DNA from: Campylobacteraceae bacterium
GTDB lineage: Bacteria > Campylobacterota > Campylobacteria > Campylobacterales > UBA6016
Reading direction: 5' to 3'
Assembly: GCA_022758985.1 (NCBI GenBank)
Contig: JAEMQC010000012.1
Location: forward strand, 1-7,839
Length of the DNA stretch: 7,839 bases
Position 1 is the first letter of the stretch. Each line of letters opens with the position of its first letter. Shown here one piece after another: positions 1 to 6,757 of the stretch. Under the pieces are notes generated by a model. It saw only the letters and a list, made by a program, of their open reading frames with translations. It was not told the origin of the DNA and did no database searches. Both the position numbers and the translations under genes were made by a program.

Positions 1-188
1 ATAACGGTCGCCATCTTGGTGTCTACAACATTTTCGGGTTTGAGCTATATCGTTTTGGCTTGATCCTCACGATAAAAAACTATCCCGCTCCCTGCATCAA
101 GCGGCTCCAACCTCAGTCTTACTACAACAGCCTTATGCAGCCCTATTCCGGAAAGCTCGACTTGTTTTGCGATCGTGGTTTGTTTCAC
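1..188 (-). pseudogene. lpxC: 5' end of lpxC (UDP-3-O-acyl-N-acetylglucosamine deacetylase), interrupted by an in-frame TAG; continues off the left edge
   Basis: LpxC is the zinc deacetylase that commits UDP-3-O-acyl-GlcNAc to lipid A synthesis in the cytoplasm. Translating the minus strand from a GTG at 188 gives a typical LpxC N-terminus: MKQTTIAKQVELSGIGLHK, then LEPLDAGSGIVFYRED (residues 28-42), then LKPENVVDTKMATV (49-62). The GTG shares one base with the minC stop (TAGTG), and a good ribosome site GAAGGA lies at 195-200, six bases away. Codon 48 (bases 47-45) is TAG, in the same frame as the homologous sequence on both sides, so this is a nonsense change and not a frameshift. One substitution from TCG, CAG or AAG would explain it. 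Residue 20 is Ala where the family has Gly after GLHx. The zinc ligands lie outside the window. Identity as LpxC is confident. Whether the gene is truly broken depends on the base call at 45-47. The first later Met in frame (codon 59) would lose the whole N-terminal motif. Confidence 0.8.
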
Positions 189-907
189 TATATATCCTTC
201 ATAGAGAGCTTACCATCAAACGTAACAAGCTTCATTTTTCCGTTTAAGGACTCTTTTTTTATCTGCTCTCCACGAAAAGTCACGGTTCCTTTGCCTATCG
301 TCCTAATCATCAGATAATCGCCCCATACTTCCACGTCCCCGTCTACAACTTCAAGTATCGTTGCGTTTGCGCTTGTTTTTACCTTTGCGCCGCTGTTTAT
401 TCTCCCAACCACCGTAACGTCAGAATCGGTCTCTATCGCCTCTCCGCTCCTGAGGTTTTTTGTTATTACTATCGTTTTTGGGGAGTCGGCTTTTTGTTCT
501 ACAGACCTTGACGGCTCCGATTTGATTTCTATCTTTGACTCTATCGGCAAAGACGCCTGCTGTTTTGGCGCTGTTTTTTTGACAGATACCGTCTGCTCTT
601 CCTGCTTAGCTTCTGTCGGTATCTCCTGTGCTTTTATCGGCTGCTCTTCTTTTACCGGCTCTGATACCACCAAAGATTGAGGAACCTCTTTTTTTACCAA
701 CAGCGCACCCTCGTCACACTCTCCCAGTTTGGCATAACAAAGACCTCTTTTTTTGCACTCCTTGGCAAAAGCGCCCTTTGTGTCCCCCTTTAAAAGCAGT
801 AAAAAGCCGTTTAGAAGCACTCCGTTTTTATTTAGATACGCCTCAAATTCCAAAATATCTTCGCACTCTATTTCAAAAACTCTAATGCTTTTTTGTTTTA
901 CTTTCAT
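188..907 (-). CDS. minC: septum site-determining protein MinC
   Basis: MinC inhibits FtsZ assembly away from mid-cell and is recruited to the membrane by MinD, which is not in this window. The 239-residue product has three parts. Residues 1 to about 72 match the alpha/beta MinC N domain (FEIECEDILEFEAYL, then GAFAKECKKRG). A long Glu/Lys/Pro/Gln-rich linker covers about 73-143. The C-terminal beta-helix covers 145-239, with the RSGEAI motif at 153-158 and VVGRINSGAK at 166-175. The beta-helix is how MinC dimerises and binds MinD. I start at the ATG at 907, two bases past the upstream peptidase stop. A TTG at 925 would add six residues (MRAENK) and overlap that gene by 17 bases. Neither start has a strong ribosome site, so coupling to the upstream gene is likely. 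The end overlaps the lpxC GTG by one base. Confidence 0.88.
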   Translation of the reverse strand: MKVKQKSIRVFEIECEDILEFEAYLNKNGVLLNGFLLLLKGDTKGAFAKECKKRGLCYAKLGECDEGALLVKKEVPQSLVVSEPVKEEQPIKAQEIPTEAKQEEQTVSVKKTAPKQQASLPIESKIEIKSEPSRSVEQKADSPKTIVITKNLRSGEAIETDSDVTVVGRINSGAKVKTSANATILEVVDGDVEVWGDYLMIRTIGKGTVTFRGEQIKKESLNGKMKLVTFDGKLSMKDI

Positions 908-908
908 T

Positions 909-2273
909 TTATTTTCTGCTCGCAATCTGAGTTTTGGCCTCGTCTATGACCTTTGTAATATTGAGTTTTATCCAGTTGGCGTCAAGCCACTCAAGAGGAC
1001 GCACCTCAACCCCCTGTATTAAAACGCCGTAATGCAAGTGATCCCCAAACGCTAGACCACTCATGCCCGTTTTTGCTATAGGCTGATTTTTGTTGACCAA
1101 ATCTCCCTCTTTTACAAGAAAAGAGCTGCAATGGGCATAGAGCGTAAACAGTCCAAGCCCGTGATAGAGAATTAACATGTTTCCGTATATACCGTTGGCT
1201 CCGTTAAATATCACGACGCCGTTATTTGGCGCATATATCGTAGCCTCTTTAACGCTAGCAAAATCCACCCCCTTGTGATACGACTCGCTTATAACGTCAT
1301 TGCCCATATAGTAGCTTCTATGGTCGCCAAAGCTTCCGACGACGGATGCGTTGGCAATAGGCAAAAACGGCTGGGTAAAAAACCCATCGACCATATTGTC
1401 TCCGATTCTAGTCGTTACTTTTGCGATAAGCTTCTCATTCTCGGCTCTTAGCGTATTGTTTACAAACAAGAACCTATCGAGCGGCGTAGTTTTTGGGGTA
1501 GCCTGCATAGACGATGAAAGCTCTACTATCTTTTGATTTAGAAAATCGTCCTTTAGCAGAAGTTTCGTATCTTTGTAAACTACTCTTTTTTGGAAAAACC
1601 CTATCGGCACTACTGTTTCGTTTCCGGCTAAATCGGTAGCCACGACCGAGGCTGCGAAGTTATCGTCTTTTAGCTCCCAGGCTATGAGAGCTATATAAAA
1701 TCCTTTTTTTACAAACGGCTGCGCCTTAAAAATCCTACCTGCAGCAGTTCTTATGACTGCGCTTTTAAGATTTTCGTCTCTTGCTTCAAATACCACGGCA
1801 GCGCTTCCGCCTTTTGCTATGCCATAAGAGCTCGAAATAACAGACGCTGTAGGCGGAGTAATATCGCAGACTACCTGTACTTTTGCCTCCAGCCTGTTTG
1901 GACTAAAAAACCTCCACAGGCTCCTATCTGTCGCCTCTACGGTTATTCTAGCATCCGAGCTAGTCGGCAAGAAAGCGTTTTTCGGATAAGTAAGCGTAAG
2001 ATTTAGCTCCTTTTGCCCATCGGCGGCGACACCCTCCGCCAAAATAGTCTTCCTGCCCTTCTCTTCGACCTCTACTTTATACTTTCCGAGCGCACGGTTG
2101 TCAGAGATCTTAAGCTTCAAAGGGGTTTTAAAGTTCCAATATATAGGTCCCTTAAGGTCGGTAGTAGGAGCCTCTCTCTCAAAATACGGTGAAAACAGCA
2201 CAAATAAAATAATACCGACTATCGCCGCAAAAATAGAGCCCATCCAAACAAGCTCACTCTGTCGTCTTCTCAT
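909..2273 (-). CDS. membrane-anchored M23 (LytM-type) zinc metallopeptidase, peptidoglycan endopeptidase
   Basis: This is a likely periplasmic enzyme that cuts peptidoglycan cross-bridges. The 454-residue product starts with a short basic stretch (MRRRQ) and one hydrophobic segment at about 10-28 that looks like an uncleaved anchor. Residues 40-230 are rich in beta strands and look like two tandem Ig-like sandwiches; the second begins near DITPPTASV (137-145) and ends near ATDLAGNETVVP (212-223). The C-terminal M23 domain has the metal ligands His333 and Asp337 (YHKGVD), His381 (YAHCSS) and the HLHYG motif at 412-416. All expected catalytic residues are present, so it should be active. The ATG has an AAAGGGA site seven bases upstream (2281-2287) and follows the DHH-gene stop by four bases. 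Campylobacterota use several M23 enzymes to control cell curvature and helical shape; a role of that kind is an inference from the family and from the neighbouring minC and lpxC. Confidence 0.88.
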   Translation of the reverse strand: MRRRQSELVWMGSIFAAIVGIILFVLFSPYFEREAPTTDLKGPIYWNFKTPLKLKISDNRALGKYKVEVEEKGRKTILAEGVAADGQKELNLTLTYPKNAFLPTSSDARITVEATDRSLWRFFSPNRLEAKVQVVCDITPPTASVISSSYGIAKGGSAAVVFEARDENLKSAVIRTAAGRIFKAQPFVKKGFYIALIAWELKDDNFAASVVATDLAGNETVVPIGFFQKRVVYKDTKLLLKDDFLNQKIVELSSSMQATPKTTPLDRFLFVNNTLRAENEKLIAKVTTRIGDNMVDGFFTQPFLPIANASVVGSFGDHRSYYMGNDVISESYHKGVDFASVKEATIYAPNNGVVIFNGANGIYGNMLILYHGLGLFTLYAHCSSFLVKEGDLVNKNQPIAKTGMSGLAFGDHLHYGVLIQGVEVRPLEWLDANWIKLNITKVIDEAKTQIASRK

Positions 2274-2277
2274 TCAC

Positions 2278-3225
2278 TTATCCCTTTAAAATATGAGTCT
2301 CTATGGTATCCGCAATCTTCTTCGCCGCATCGGCAAACAAAAGTTCGTTTTTTATCGTAAATCCGGCCGCACGCACATGTCCGCCTCCGCCAAATAGCGC
2401 AGCCAAACTGTTTACGTCGATATAGCTCTTACTTCTAAGAGAGCCTCGTATATGTCCACCGTCAAGCTCTCTCAAAAATAGACCAACCTCTACGCCATCT
2501 ATGCTTCTTGCCATCTCTACGGCACCGTCCGCTTCGTCTTGTTTTGCACCGGTCTCATCCAACATCTGCTTCGTCATGTATACATAGGCCATTTTACCGC
2601 CCGCCGCAAGCTCAAGCGTGGCAAGGATTTTGGAGAGTAGCTTTATTTTTGAGAGAGACTCTCTTTGGGTCATCAATCTTGCCACATCGGCTGCCTTTGC
2701 ACCGCATTCACACAAATAGGCGGCGTCCAAAAAAGCTTTCTCGTTAGTTGATTCGTATTTAAAAAAACCTGTATCGCTGGCCAAAGCAGCATAAAGGCAT
2801 GTCGCAGACTCGGCGCTAGGTCTTATTTGGCAATATCTCAAAAAATCAACTACTACGCTAGCTGTGCTGGCCGCCTTTGGCATAACTATATTTTCGTCAC
2901 CGTAAAGCGGATTTGAGGCGTGATGGTCGATATTGACTATTTTATACGCTCCCGCACCAAGCCCAAGCCTTTTAATGTCGCCGCAGTCAAGCGCTACGAC
3001 AAGATCCGCATCTTTTGGAAAAACATCCGTTATAAGTTCAAAACCTGGCATAAAATCGAGCGTTTTTGGAAGTTCGCCCTGATTGTAGAGTGTTAGTTTT
3101 TTACCCATTGTCTTAAAAGCGTGCATCAAGCCAAGCGCAGAGCCAAGCGTATCCGCATCAGGATTGACGTGGGAGGCAAAAACTATATGCGAAGAGTTGT
3201 TTATCAGATTAAAGGCTTCTTGCAA
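2278..3225 (-). CDS. DHH/DHHA1 family phosphoesterase, NrnA-like (nanoRNase / pAp phosphatase)
   Basis: Proteins of this family use two manganese ions to degrade very short RNAs or to remove the 3' phosphate from pAp. The 315-residue product shows the full motif set: SHVNPDADTLG (18-28, metal-binding His19, Asp23, Asp25), ALDCGD (78-83), the name-giving IDHHAS (99-104), ASDTGFF (149-155), and the DHHA1 signature GGGGHVRAAG (279-288) near the C-terminus. Length is normal for NrnA-like enzymes. The start is TTG: a stop codon (TAG) sits directly upstream in frame and no in-frame ATG occurs before the first motif. An ACGAGG ribosome site lies at 3235-3240, nine bases away. The gene follows flhB after 46 bases, the largest gap in this block. 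The exact substrate (nanoRNA, pAp or c-di-nucleotide product) cannot be read from sequence alone. Confidence 0.88.
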   Translation of the reverse strand: MQEAFNLINNSSHIVFASHVNPDADTLGSALGLMHAFKTMGKKLTLYNQGELPKTLDFMPGFELITDVFPKDADLVVALDCGDIKRLGLGAGAYKIVNIDHHASNPLYGDENIVMPKAASTASVVVDFLRYCQIRPSAESATCLYAALASDTGFFKYESTNEKAFLDAAYLCECGAKAADVARLMTQRESLSKIKLLSKILATLELAAGGKMAYVYMTKQMLDETGAKQDEADGAVEMARSIDGVEVGLFLRELDGGHIRGSLRSKSYIDVNSLAALFGGGGHVRAAGFTIKNELLFADAAKKIADTIETHILKG

Positions 3226-3241
3226 CTACCAGAACCTCGTA

Positions 3242-3259
3242 ATTTTAACGACGATTTTA
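3242..3259 (-). promoter_or_regulatory. possible internal promoter, two TAAAAT boxes before the DHH gene
   Basis: The 46-base gap between flhB and the DHH-family gene holds two copies of TAAAAT on the minus strand (3254-3259 and 3242-3247), both fitting the -10 form common for sigma-70 promoters in this group. The upstream copy would start transcription a little before the ACGAGG ribosome site. The downstream copy would start it almost on top of that site. No clear -35 box is seen, and the region is AT-rich, so chance matches are possible. Confidence 0.25.
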
Positions 3260-3271
3260 CTGAAAAGCTAC

Positions 3272-4336
3272 TTACGAGAGGCCTTTTTTGGAGTTTAGTT
3301 TCATAACATACACGAGCACTTCCGCAACCGCTTGATAGAGCGTATCCGGTATATGTTCTTCCGGTTTTACTTTTGCATAGAGCTCTCTTGCTAACGGAGG
3401 ATTTTCGACTATCGGGATATTATGCTCAAGCGCTATCTCTTTTATTTTTAGCGCCAGGTTGTCGACGCCGCTCGCAACAACTTTTGGAGCCCTATCCTCT
3501 TCCGGTTTGTATTTTAGCGCGACGGCGTAGTGAGTAGGGTTTGTTACGACTACGCTAGCGCTTGGAACGGCGGACATCATACGCTTTTTAAACATTTGAA
3601 ACTGGAGTGAGCGGATTTTGCTTTTTATCTCCGGATTTCCTTCCATATTTTTAAACTCGTCTTTTACCTCCTGCTTAGACATCCTTAGATTCTTAAAATA
3701 CTGGTATCTCGTCCAAAAAAGATCTATCGCCGCAAAAACGAAAAACACGCCGAGCATAATAAGGGCTATTTGTATCGCTTTTTGCACAAGCCAGGCTATC
3801 TGATCGCCGAGGCTAAACAAAGAGACCGTCGGGAGCTCTTTTATATATCCCAGAAAATAGTAATATCCTATGCCAAACGCCGTCAGGCTCTTCAGGGTCA
3901 TCTTGAGCCCCTCTACGATCTTTTGCATCGATATTAGGTTTTTTAGTCCGCTTATCGGGTTTATTTTGTTTATATCGGGAATCAACGGTTTTGAAGTTAT
4001 ATTAAATCCAAACTGGGCTACATTGCCTATAATTCCTGCCAACATAATAGGCAAAATAATAGGCAAAACAGCCAAACCGACATATTTCATTGTTACTATG
4101 GCTATTTCAAGCGCCATCTCCCTTGTCAAAGACCTTCCAAAAAGAGACATATAGTAGACATACAGCTTTTGGACGTTTTCGGCGGCAAAACCAAAAAGAA
4201 AGATAATAGTCGGAATCGCCACAAGCATACTTACCCACGCAACAACATCCATACTTTTTGGAACATTGCCATCTTTTCTAGCGTCTTCTATACGCTTGGC
4301 AGTTGGTTCTTCCGTCTTTTCAGCTTCTTCTGCCAA
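3272..4336 (-). CDS. flhB: flagellar type III secretion export switch protein FlhB
   Basis: FlhB sits in the inner membrane at the base of the flagellum and switches export from rod/hook to filament subunits. The 354-residue product has a charged N-terminus with the family motif KTEEPTAKRIEDARKDGNVPKS (7-28). Four hydrophobic segments follow at roughly 31-51, 76-106, 150-166 and 181-207, then a basic linker and the cytoplasmic domain. The autocleavage motif NPTH is at 266-269, with cutting expected between Asn266 and Pro267, followed by the conserved HYAVALKY. The start is a TTG at 4336, chosen because the family begins M-A-E; the next Met is residue 29, after the conserved motif. A modest GAGAAG site lies six bases upstream and overlaps the end of the preceding phosphatase gene, whose stop is 11 bases away. 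Flagellar genes scattered among housekeeping genes are normal in Campylobacterota. Confidence 0.95.
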   Translation of the reverse strand: MAEEAEKTEEPTAKRIEDARKDGNVPKSMDVVAWVSMLVAIPTIIFLFGFAAENVQKLYVYYMSLFGRSLTREMALEIAIVTMKYVGLAVLPIILPIMLAGIIGNVAQFGFNITSKPLIPDINKINPISGLKNLISMQKIVEGLKMTLKSLTAFGIGYYYFLGYIKELPTVSLFSLGDQIAWLVQKAIQIALIMLGVFFVFAAIDLFWTRYQYFKNLRMSKQEVKDEFKNMEGNPEIKSKIRSLQFQMFKKRMMSAVPSASVVVTNPTHYAVALKYKPEEDRAPKVVASGVDNLALKIKEIALEHNIPIVENPPLARELYAKVKPEEHIPDTLYQAVAEVLVYVMKLNSKKGLS

Positions 4337-4347
4337 CGACTACTTCT

Positions 4348-4821
4348 CTAACTAAATAACTTCGGAGGGATTACCGCTTTTAAAACACCCCTAAACTCTT
4401 CGTCCATTTCGACTTCAACGACGCCAGATTTTTTAAACTCGAGCGAAAAATGCGCGCCCGGAGCCACTATTTCGCCGATAATTTGAGACAAATCAGGCTC
4501 GTGTCCTACTATTGCGACAGATTCATAATGTTGCTCATCAAATAGTTTTTTAAAATCATCAAACGATGCGCCTGGATTTAAAAGCGAAGTTTGTAGCAAT
4601 CTGCTGCCTTTAAAGCTTTTGGCAAATATATGCGCCGTCTCTTTGGCCCTAACGGCGTCCGAGCAAAAGATAACATCCGGCGTATCGTATATTTTAGATA
4701 GCTCTTTAAAAAACTTTTTGGCGTTTATAATGCCTTTGTCGCTCAGCGGCCTCTCCATATCATCCCTGAGCCAACTTACCCTGCTTAAAGCCAAAGCATG
4801 TCTAACAAATAAGAGTTTCAT
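4348..4821 (-). CDS. sixA: SixA-like phosphohistidine phosphatase (histidine phosphatase superfamily)
   Basis: This is a short (157-residue) member of the RHG/histidine phosphatase superfamily. The catalytic motif VRHA is at 6-9 with His8 as the expected phospho-acceptor, followed by RPLSDKG (24-30). Arg58 lies in CSDAVRAKETA, and the second catalytic histidine is His107 in VGHEPDLS. The size and the RHA form match SixA, which in E. coli removes phosphate from histidine on signalling or phosphotransfer proteins. The partner here is unknown, and a small-molecule substrate cannot be excluded, so the symbol reflects family rather than proven role. The ATG shares one base with the nadC stop (TGATG). 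A strong AAAGGAG site at 4829-4835, seven bases upstream, fixes the start. Its position between NAD synthesis and flhB gives no clear functional clue. Confidence 0.82.
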   Translation of the reverse strand: MKLLFVRHALALSRVSWLRDDMERPLSDKGIINAKKFFKELSKIYDTPDVIFCSDAVRAKETAHIFAKSFKGSRLLQTSLLNPGASFDDFKKLFDEQHYESVAIVGHEPDLSQIIGEIVAPGAHFSLEFKKSGVVEVEMDEEFRGVLKAVIPPKLFS

Positions 4822-5642
4822 CAGCTTTCTCCTTTCATCGAAAAATCAAGCCATGTCGCCTGATGTATTAAGGCGCCTATGCTTATTGCATCTACTCCGG
4901 TTTTAGCAAAATCGGCAAAACTTTTTTCGTCTATATTGCCGCTGCACTCCAATAAGACGTTTTTACCGCTTTTAACTCTAAAATCGCAAACCTCGGCTAC
5001 TTCGGCAGGCGACATATTATCGCACATAACTATGTCAGCTCCAAGACAGATAGCCTCCTTTGCGGCTTCCACGCTTTCGCACTCAACCTCTATTTTGGTC
5101 GTAAAAGGTATCTTTTTTCTGGCCTCTTTGATATAGATCGCCAAATCGTCTATCGCTTTTAGGTGTGTATCCTTTATCATTAGCGCATCATCGAGCCCAA
5201 ACCGATGATTTGTAACGCCGCCCGCTCTCGCAGCGTCTTTTTCGAACACCCTAAGACCGGGTCTCGTCTTTCTGGTGTCAAGCACGGCCACTCCATACTC
5301 CTCACCAAGCGCAGCAAAACCGCTTGCCTTTGTCGCTATTCCGCTCGCATGCTGCAGCATATTTAAAAGCGTCCGCTCTAATTTTAGTATATCGGTATTG
5401 TATCCGCTGATTGAGATGAGTTTTTGCCCTTTTGCTATTCTCTCGCCGTCATCCGCCAAAAACTGGGCTTTAAGCTCAAACATAGAGAGTAAAACTTCGG
5501 CGTACTCTTTTCCGGCAAACACTCCGTCGTCTTTTGAGATTACGTTTGCCTTGTATTCAGCCCTTATGATAGTCCTCTCAAACAAATCACCCCTGCCGAT
5601 ATCCTCGTAAAGGGCATTTTTTACGAATTCATATTTATTCAC
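4821..5642 (-). CDS. nadC: nicotinate-nucleotide pyrophosphorylase (quinolinate phosphoribosyltransferase) NadC
   Basis: NadC converts quinolinate and PRPP to nicotinate mononucleotide, CO2 and pyrophosphate, the step after NadA in de novo NAD synthesis in the cytoplasm. The 273-residue product shows the family landmarks: YEDIGRGDL near the N-terminus (12-20), the active-site DTRKTRPGLR (122-131), GGVTNHRFGLDD (141-152), Lys157 in MIKDTH, EVECES (185-190), CDNMSP (207-212) and ECSGNI (232-237). Length is normal. The start is a GTG overlapping the nadA stop by four bases (GTGA), with GGAAA seven bases upstream at 5650-5654. An ATG close downstream is in another frame. The tight overlap indicates translational coupling with nadA. 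Confidence 0.95.
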   Translation of the reverse strand: MNKYEFVKNALYEDIGRGDLFERTIIRAEYKANVISKDDGVFAGKEYAEVLLSMFELKAQFLADDGERIAKGQKLISISGYNTDILKLERTLLNMLQHASGIATKASGFAALGEEYGVAVLDTRKTRPGLRVFEKDAARAGGVTNHRFGLDDALMIKDTHLKAIDDLAIYIKEARKKIPFTTKIEVECESVEAAKEAICLGADIVMCDNMSPAEVAEVCDFRVKSGKNVLLECSGNIDEKSFADFAKTGVDAISIGALIHQATWLDFSMKGES

Positions 5643-6628
5643 TTAGTTATTTCCAGCATCTTGTCAAGGCTTGCTTTCGCCTTTAATCTAGTATCTTCAT
5701 CAAGCGTTATTTCATTGTACGCTTCGCCGTTTTTTATGGCCTTCAAAAGCTCCAGAACATCATCCAGCGTCGTCTCATTCATCGTCGGACACTCCGGCTT
5801 TGTGGATGACAGAACGTAGGTGTTTTTATCTCTTAGCCTATTTACGAGATTAAACTCCGTCCCAACCGCTACTTTTTGCTCAGGGTCTAGCTCTTTTACG
5901 TATTTGAGAATTTGCGAAGTAGAACCTACAAAATCAGCTTTTGCCACAACGGAAGGGTCGCATTCTGGATGTACGGCTATCAAAATGCCTGGATATTTTG
6001 CCCTATAAAACTCTATATCATCTACAGAGAAAAGTTGATGAATAGAGCAAAAACCGTCATAGCAGATAACGTCGCACTCCTTCATGTTTTTCCCGTCTCC
6101 TATAACGCATGATTTTAGCCCCATTTTATTGGCGGTGTTTACTCCAAGGCATCTATCCGGCACAAAAAGTATTTTTTTGCCGCTTTTCATTGCATATTTG
6201 ATGATGGTATCGGCGCTAGAGCTCGTACACACTACGCCGCCCATCTCGGCTACTTTTGCTTTTACGTCGGCGTTTGAGTTGATATACGTCAGAGGAAAGA
6301 TGTCTTCTTTTTTAATACCGGCGGCCTCCATCTTCGCTACGGCATCGTCAAAATAGTGACTATCTATCATCCTGGCCATAGAACAACACGCTATTTTTGG
6401 CATATATACGCTTTTTTCAGGGCTTAGTATCTTGACGCTCTGCCCCATAAAGCCGACCCCGCAAAACAGGACTATCTTTTTATCCGAATCCCTGCACTTT
6501 CTGGCAAGTTCCAGGCTATCGCCGGTAATATCGGCTATCTCAAACACTTCGTCTCTTTGATAATAGTGAGCCGCCAAAAGTGCGCCGAGCTCTTCTTTTA
6601 GTTTTAAAATTTCTGCTTTTTTATCCAT
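5639..6628 (-). CDS. nadA: quinolinate synthase NadA (4Fe-4S enzyme)
   Basis: NadA condenses iminoaspartate with dihydroxyacetone phosphate to make quinolinate and carries one oxygen-sensitive [4Fe-4S] cluster. The 329-residue product has AHYYQRDEVFEIADITGDS at 20-38, and cysteines at the three cluster positions: Cys82 (CCSMA), Cys194 (DGFCSIH) and Cys280 (PECPTM). EFNLVNRLR and the C-terminal ECPTMNETTLDDV are also typical. I chose the ATG at 6628, which has GGAAG just upstream. A GTG at 6637 would add three residues (M-E-D) but has a poor ribosome site. It is the first gene of the minus-strand block and is divergent from plsY. No nadB or aspartate dehydrogenase lies in this window, so the iminoaspartate source must be encoded elsewhere. 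Confidence 0.95.
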   Translation of the reverse strand: MDKKAEILKLKEELGALLAAHYYQRDEVFEIADITGDSLELARKCRDSDKKIVLFCGVGFMGQSVKILSPEKSVYMPKIACCSMARMIDSHYFDDAVAKMEAAGIKKEDIFPLTYINSNADVKAKVAEMGGVVCTSSSADTIIKYAMKSGKKILFVPDRCLGVNTANKMGLKSCVIGDGKNMKECDVICYDGFCSIHQLFSVDDIEFYRAKYPGILIAVHPECDPSVVAKADFVGSTSQILKYVKELDPEQKVAVGTEFNLVNRLRDKNTYVLSSTKPECPTMNETTLDDVLELLKAIKNGEAYNEITLDEDTRLKAKASLDKMLEITK

Positions 6629-6756
6629 ATCTTCCACGTTTTTTCTAACTTAAAAACGGATTGTATTTACCCCTTGCTTAAAGATGTTGTAACAAAAATG
6701 GTGTTACCCTTGCCTCTTCAAAACTAAAGTTACCAAATGAAAAAATGGATGGATTA
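6629..6756. promoter_or_regulatory. divergent nadA / plsY control region with repeated TTACC and an inverted repeat
   Basis: This 128-base non-coding stretch must carry promoters for both directions. It contains three TTACC copies on the plus strand (6668-6672, 6705-6709, 6730-6734). The first two sit in a longer near-repeat, TTACCCCTTGC and TTACCCTTGC, about 37 bases apart. A perfect six-base inverted repeat, GTAACA (6689-6694) and TGTTAC (6702-6707), is separated by seven bases and could be a regulator site. A plus-strand TAAAGT at 6725-6730 is a weak -10 candidate for plsY. No regulator can be named from the sequence. Confidence 0.4.
6660..6665 (-). promoter_or_regulatory. candidate -10 box for the nadA operon
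   Basis: On the minus strand TACAAT lies 32 bases upstream of the nadA ATG, a good match to the sigma-70 -10 element used in Campylobacterota. Transcription would start about seven bases further on and give a leader of roughly 25 bases. No convincing -35 box is seen, which is common in this group. Confidence 0.4.
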
Positions 6757-6757
6757 A
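6737..6757 (+). other. possible six-codon leader ORF overlapping the plsY start
   Basis: An ATG at 6737 opens a tiny frame (MKKWMD) whose TAA shares one base with the ATG at 6757 (TAATG). This geometry would allow translational coupling into plsY. There is no strong ribosome site before it, so it may be chance. Confidence 0.15.

Noticed and set aside
251..258. T-rich run in minC as a slippage site or terminator
   Set aside because: It lies inside the intact minC frame, has no hairpin before it, and encodes Lys codons expected there.
60..317. Plus-strand open frame of 85 codons across the lpxC/minC junction
   Set aside because: It is a shadow of the minus-strand genes and has no ribosome site or family resemblance. 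Minus-strand homology to LpxC and MinC explains the region.
4337..4347. Short gap between the phosphatase gene and flhB as a possible promoter
   Set aside because: Eleven bases are enough just for the ribosome site. No -10-like box lies close upstream within the end of the phosphatase gene.
5275..5610. Plus-strand open frame of 111 codons opposite nadC
   Set aside because: NadC on the other strand has all its motifs in order. The antisense frame has no recognisable domain and reflects codon bias.
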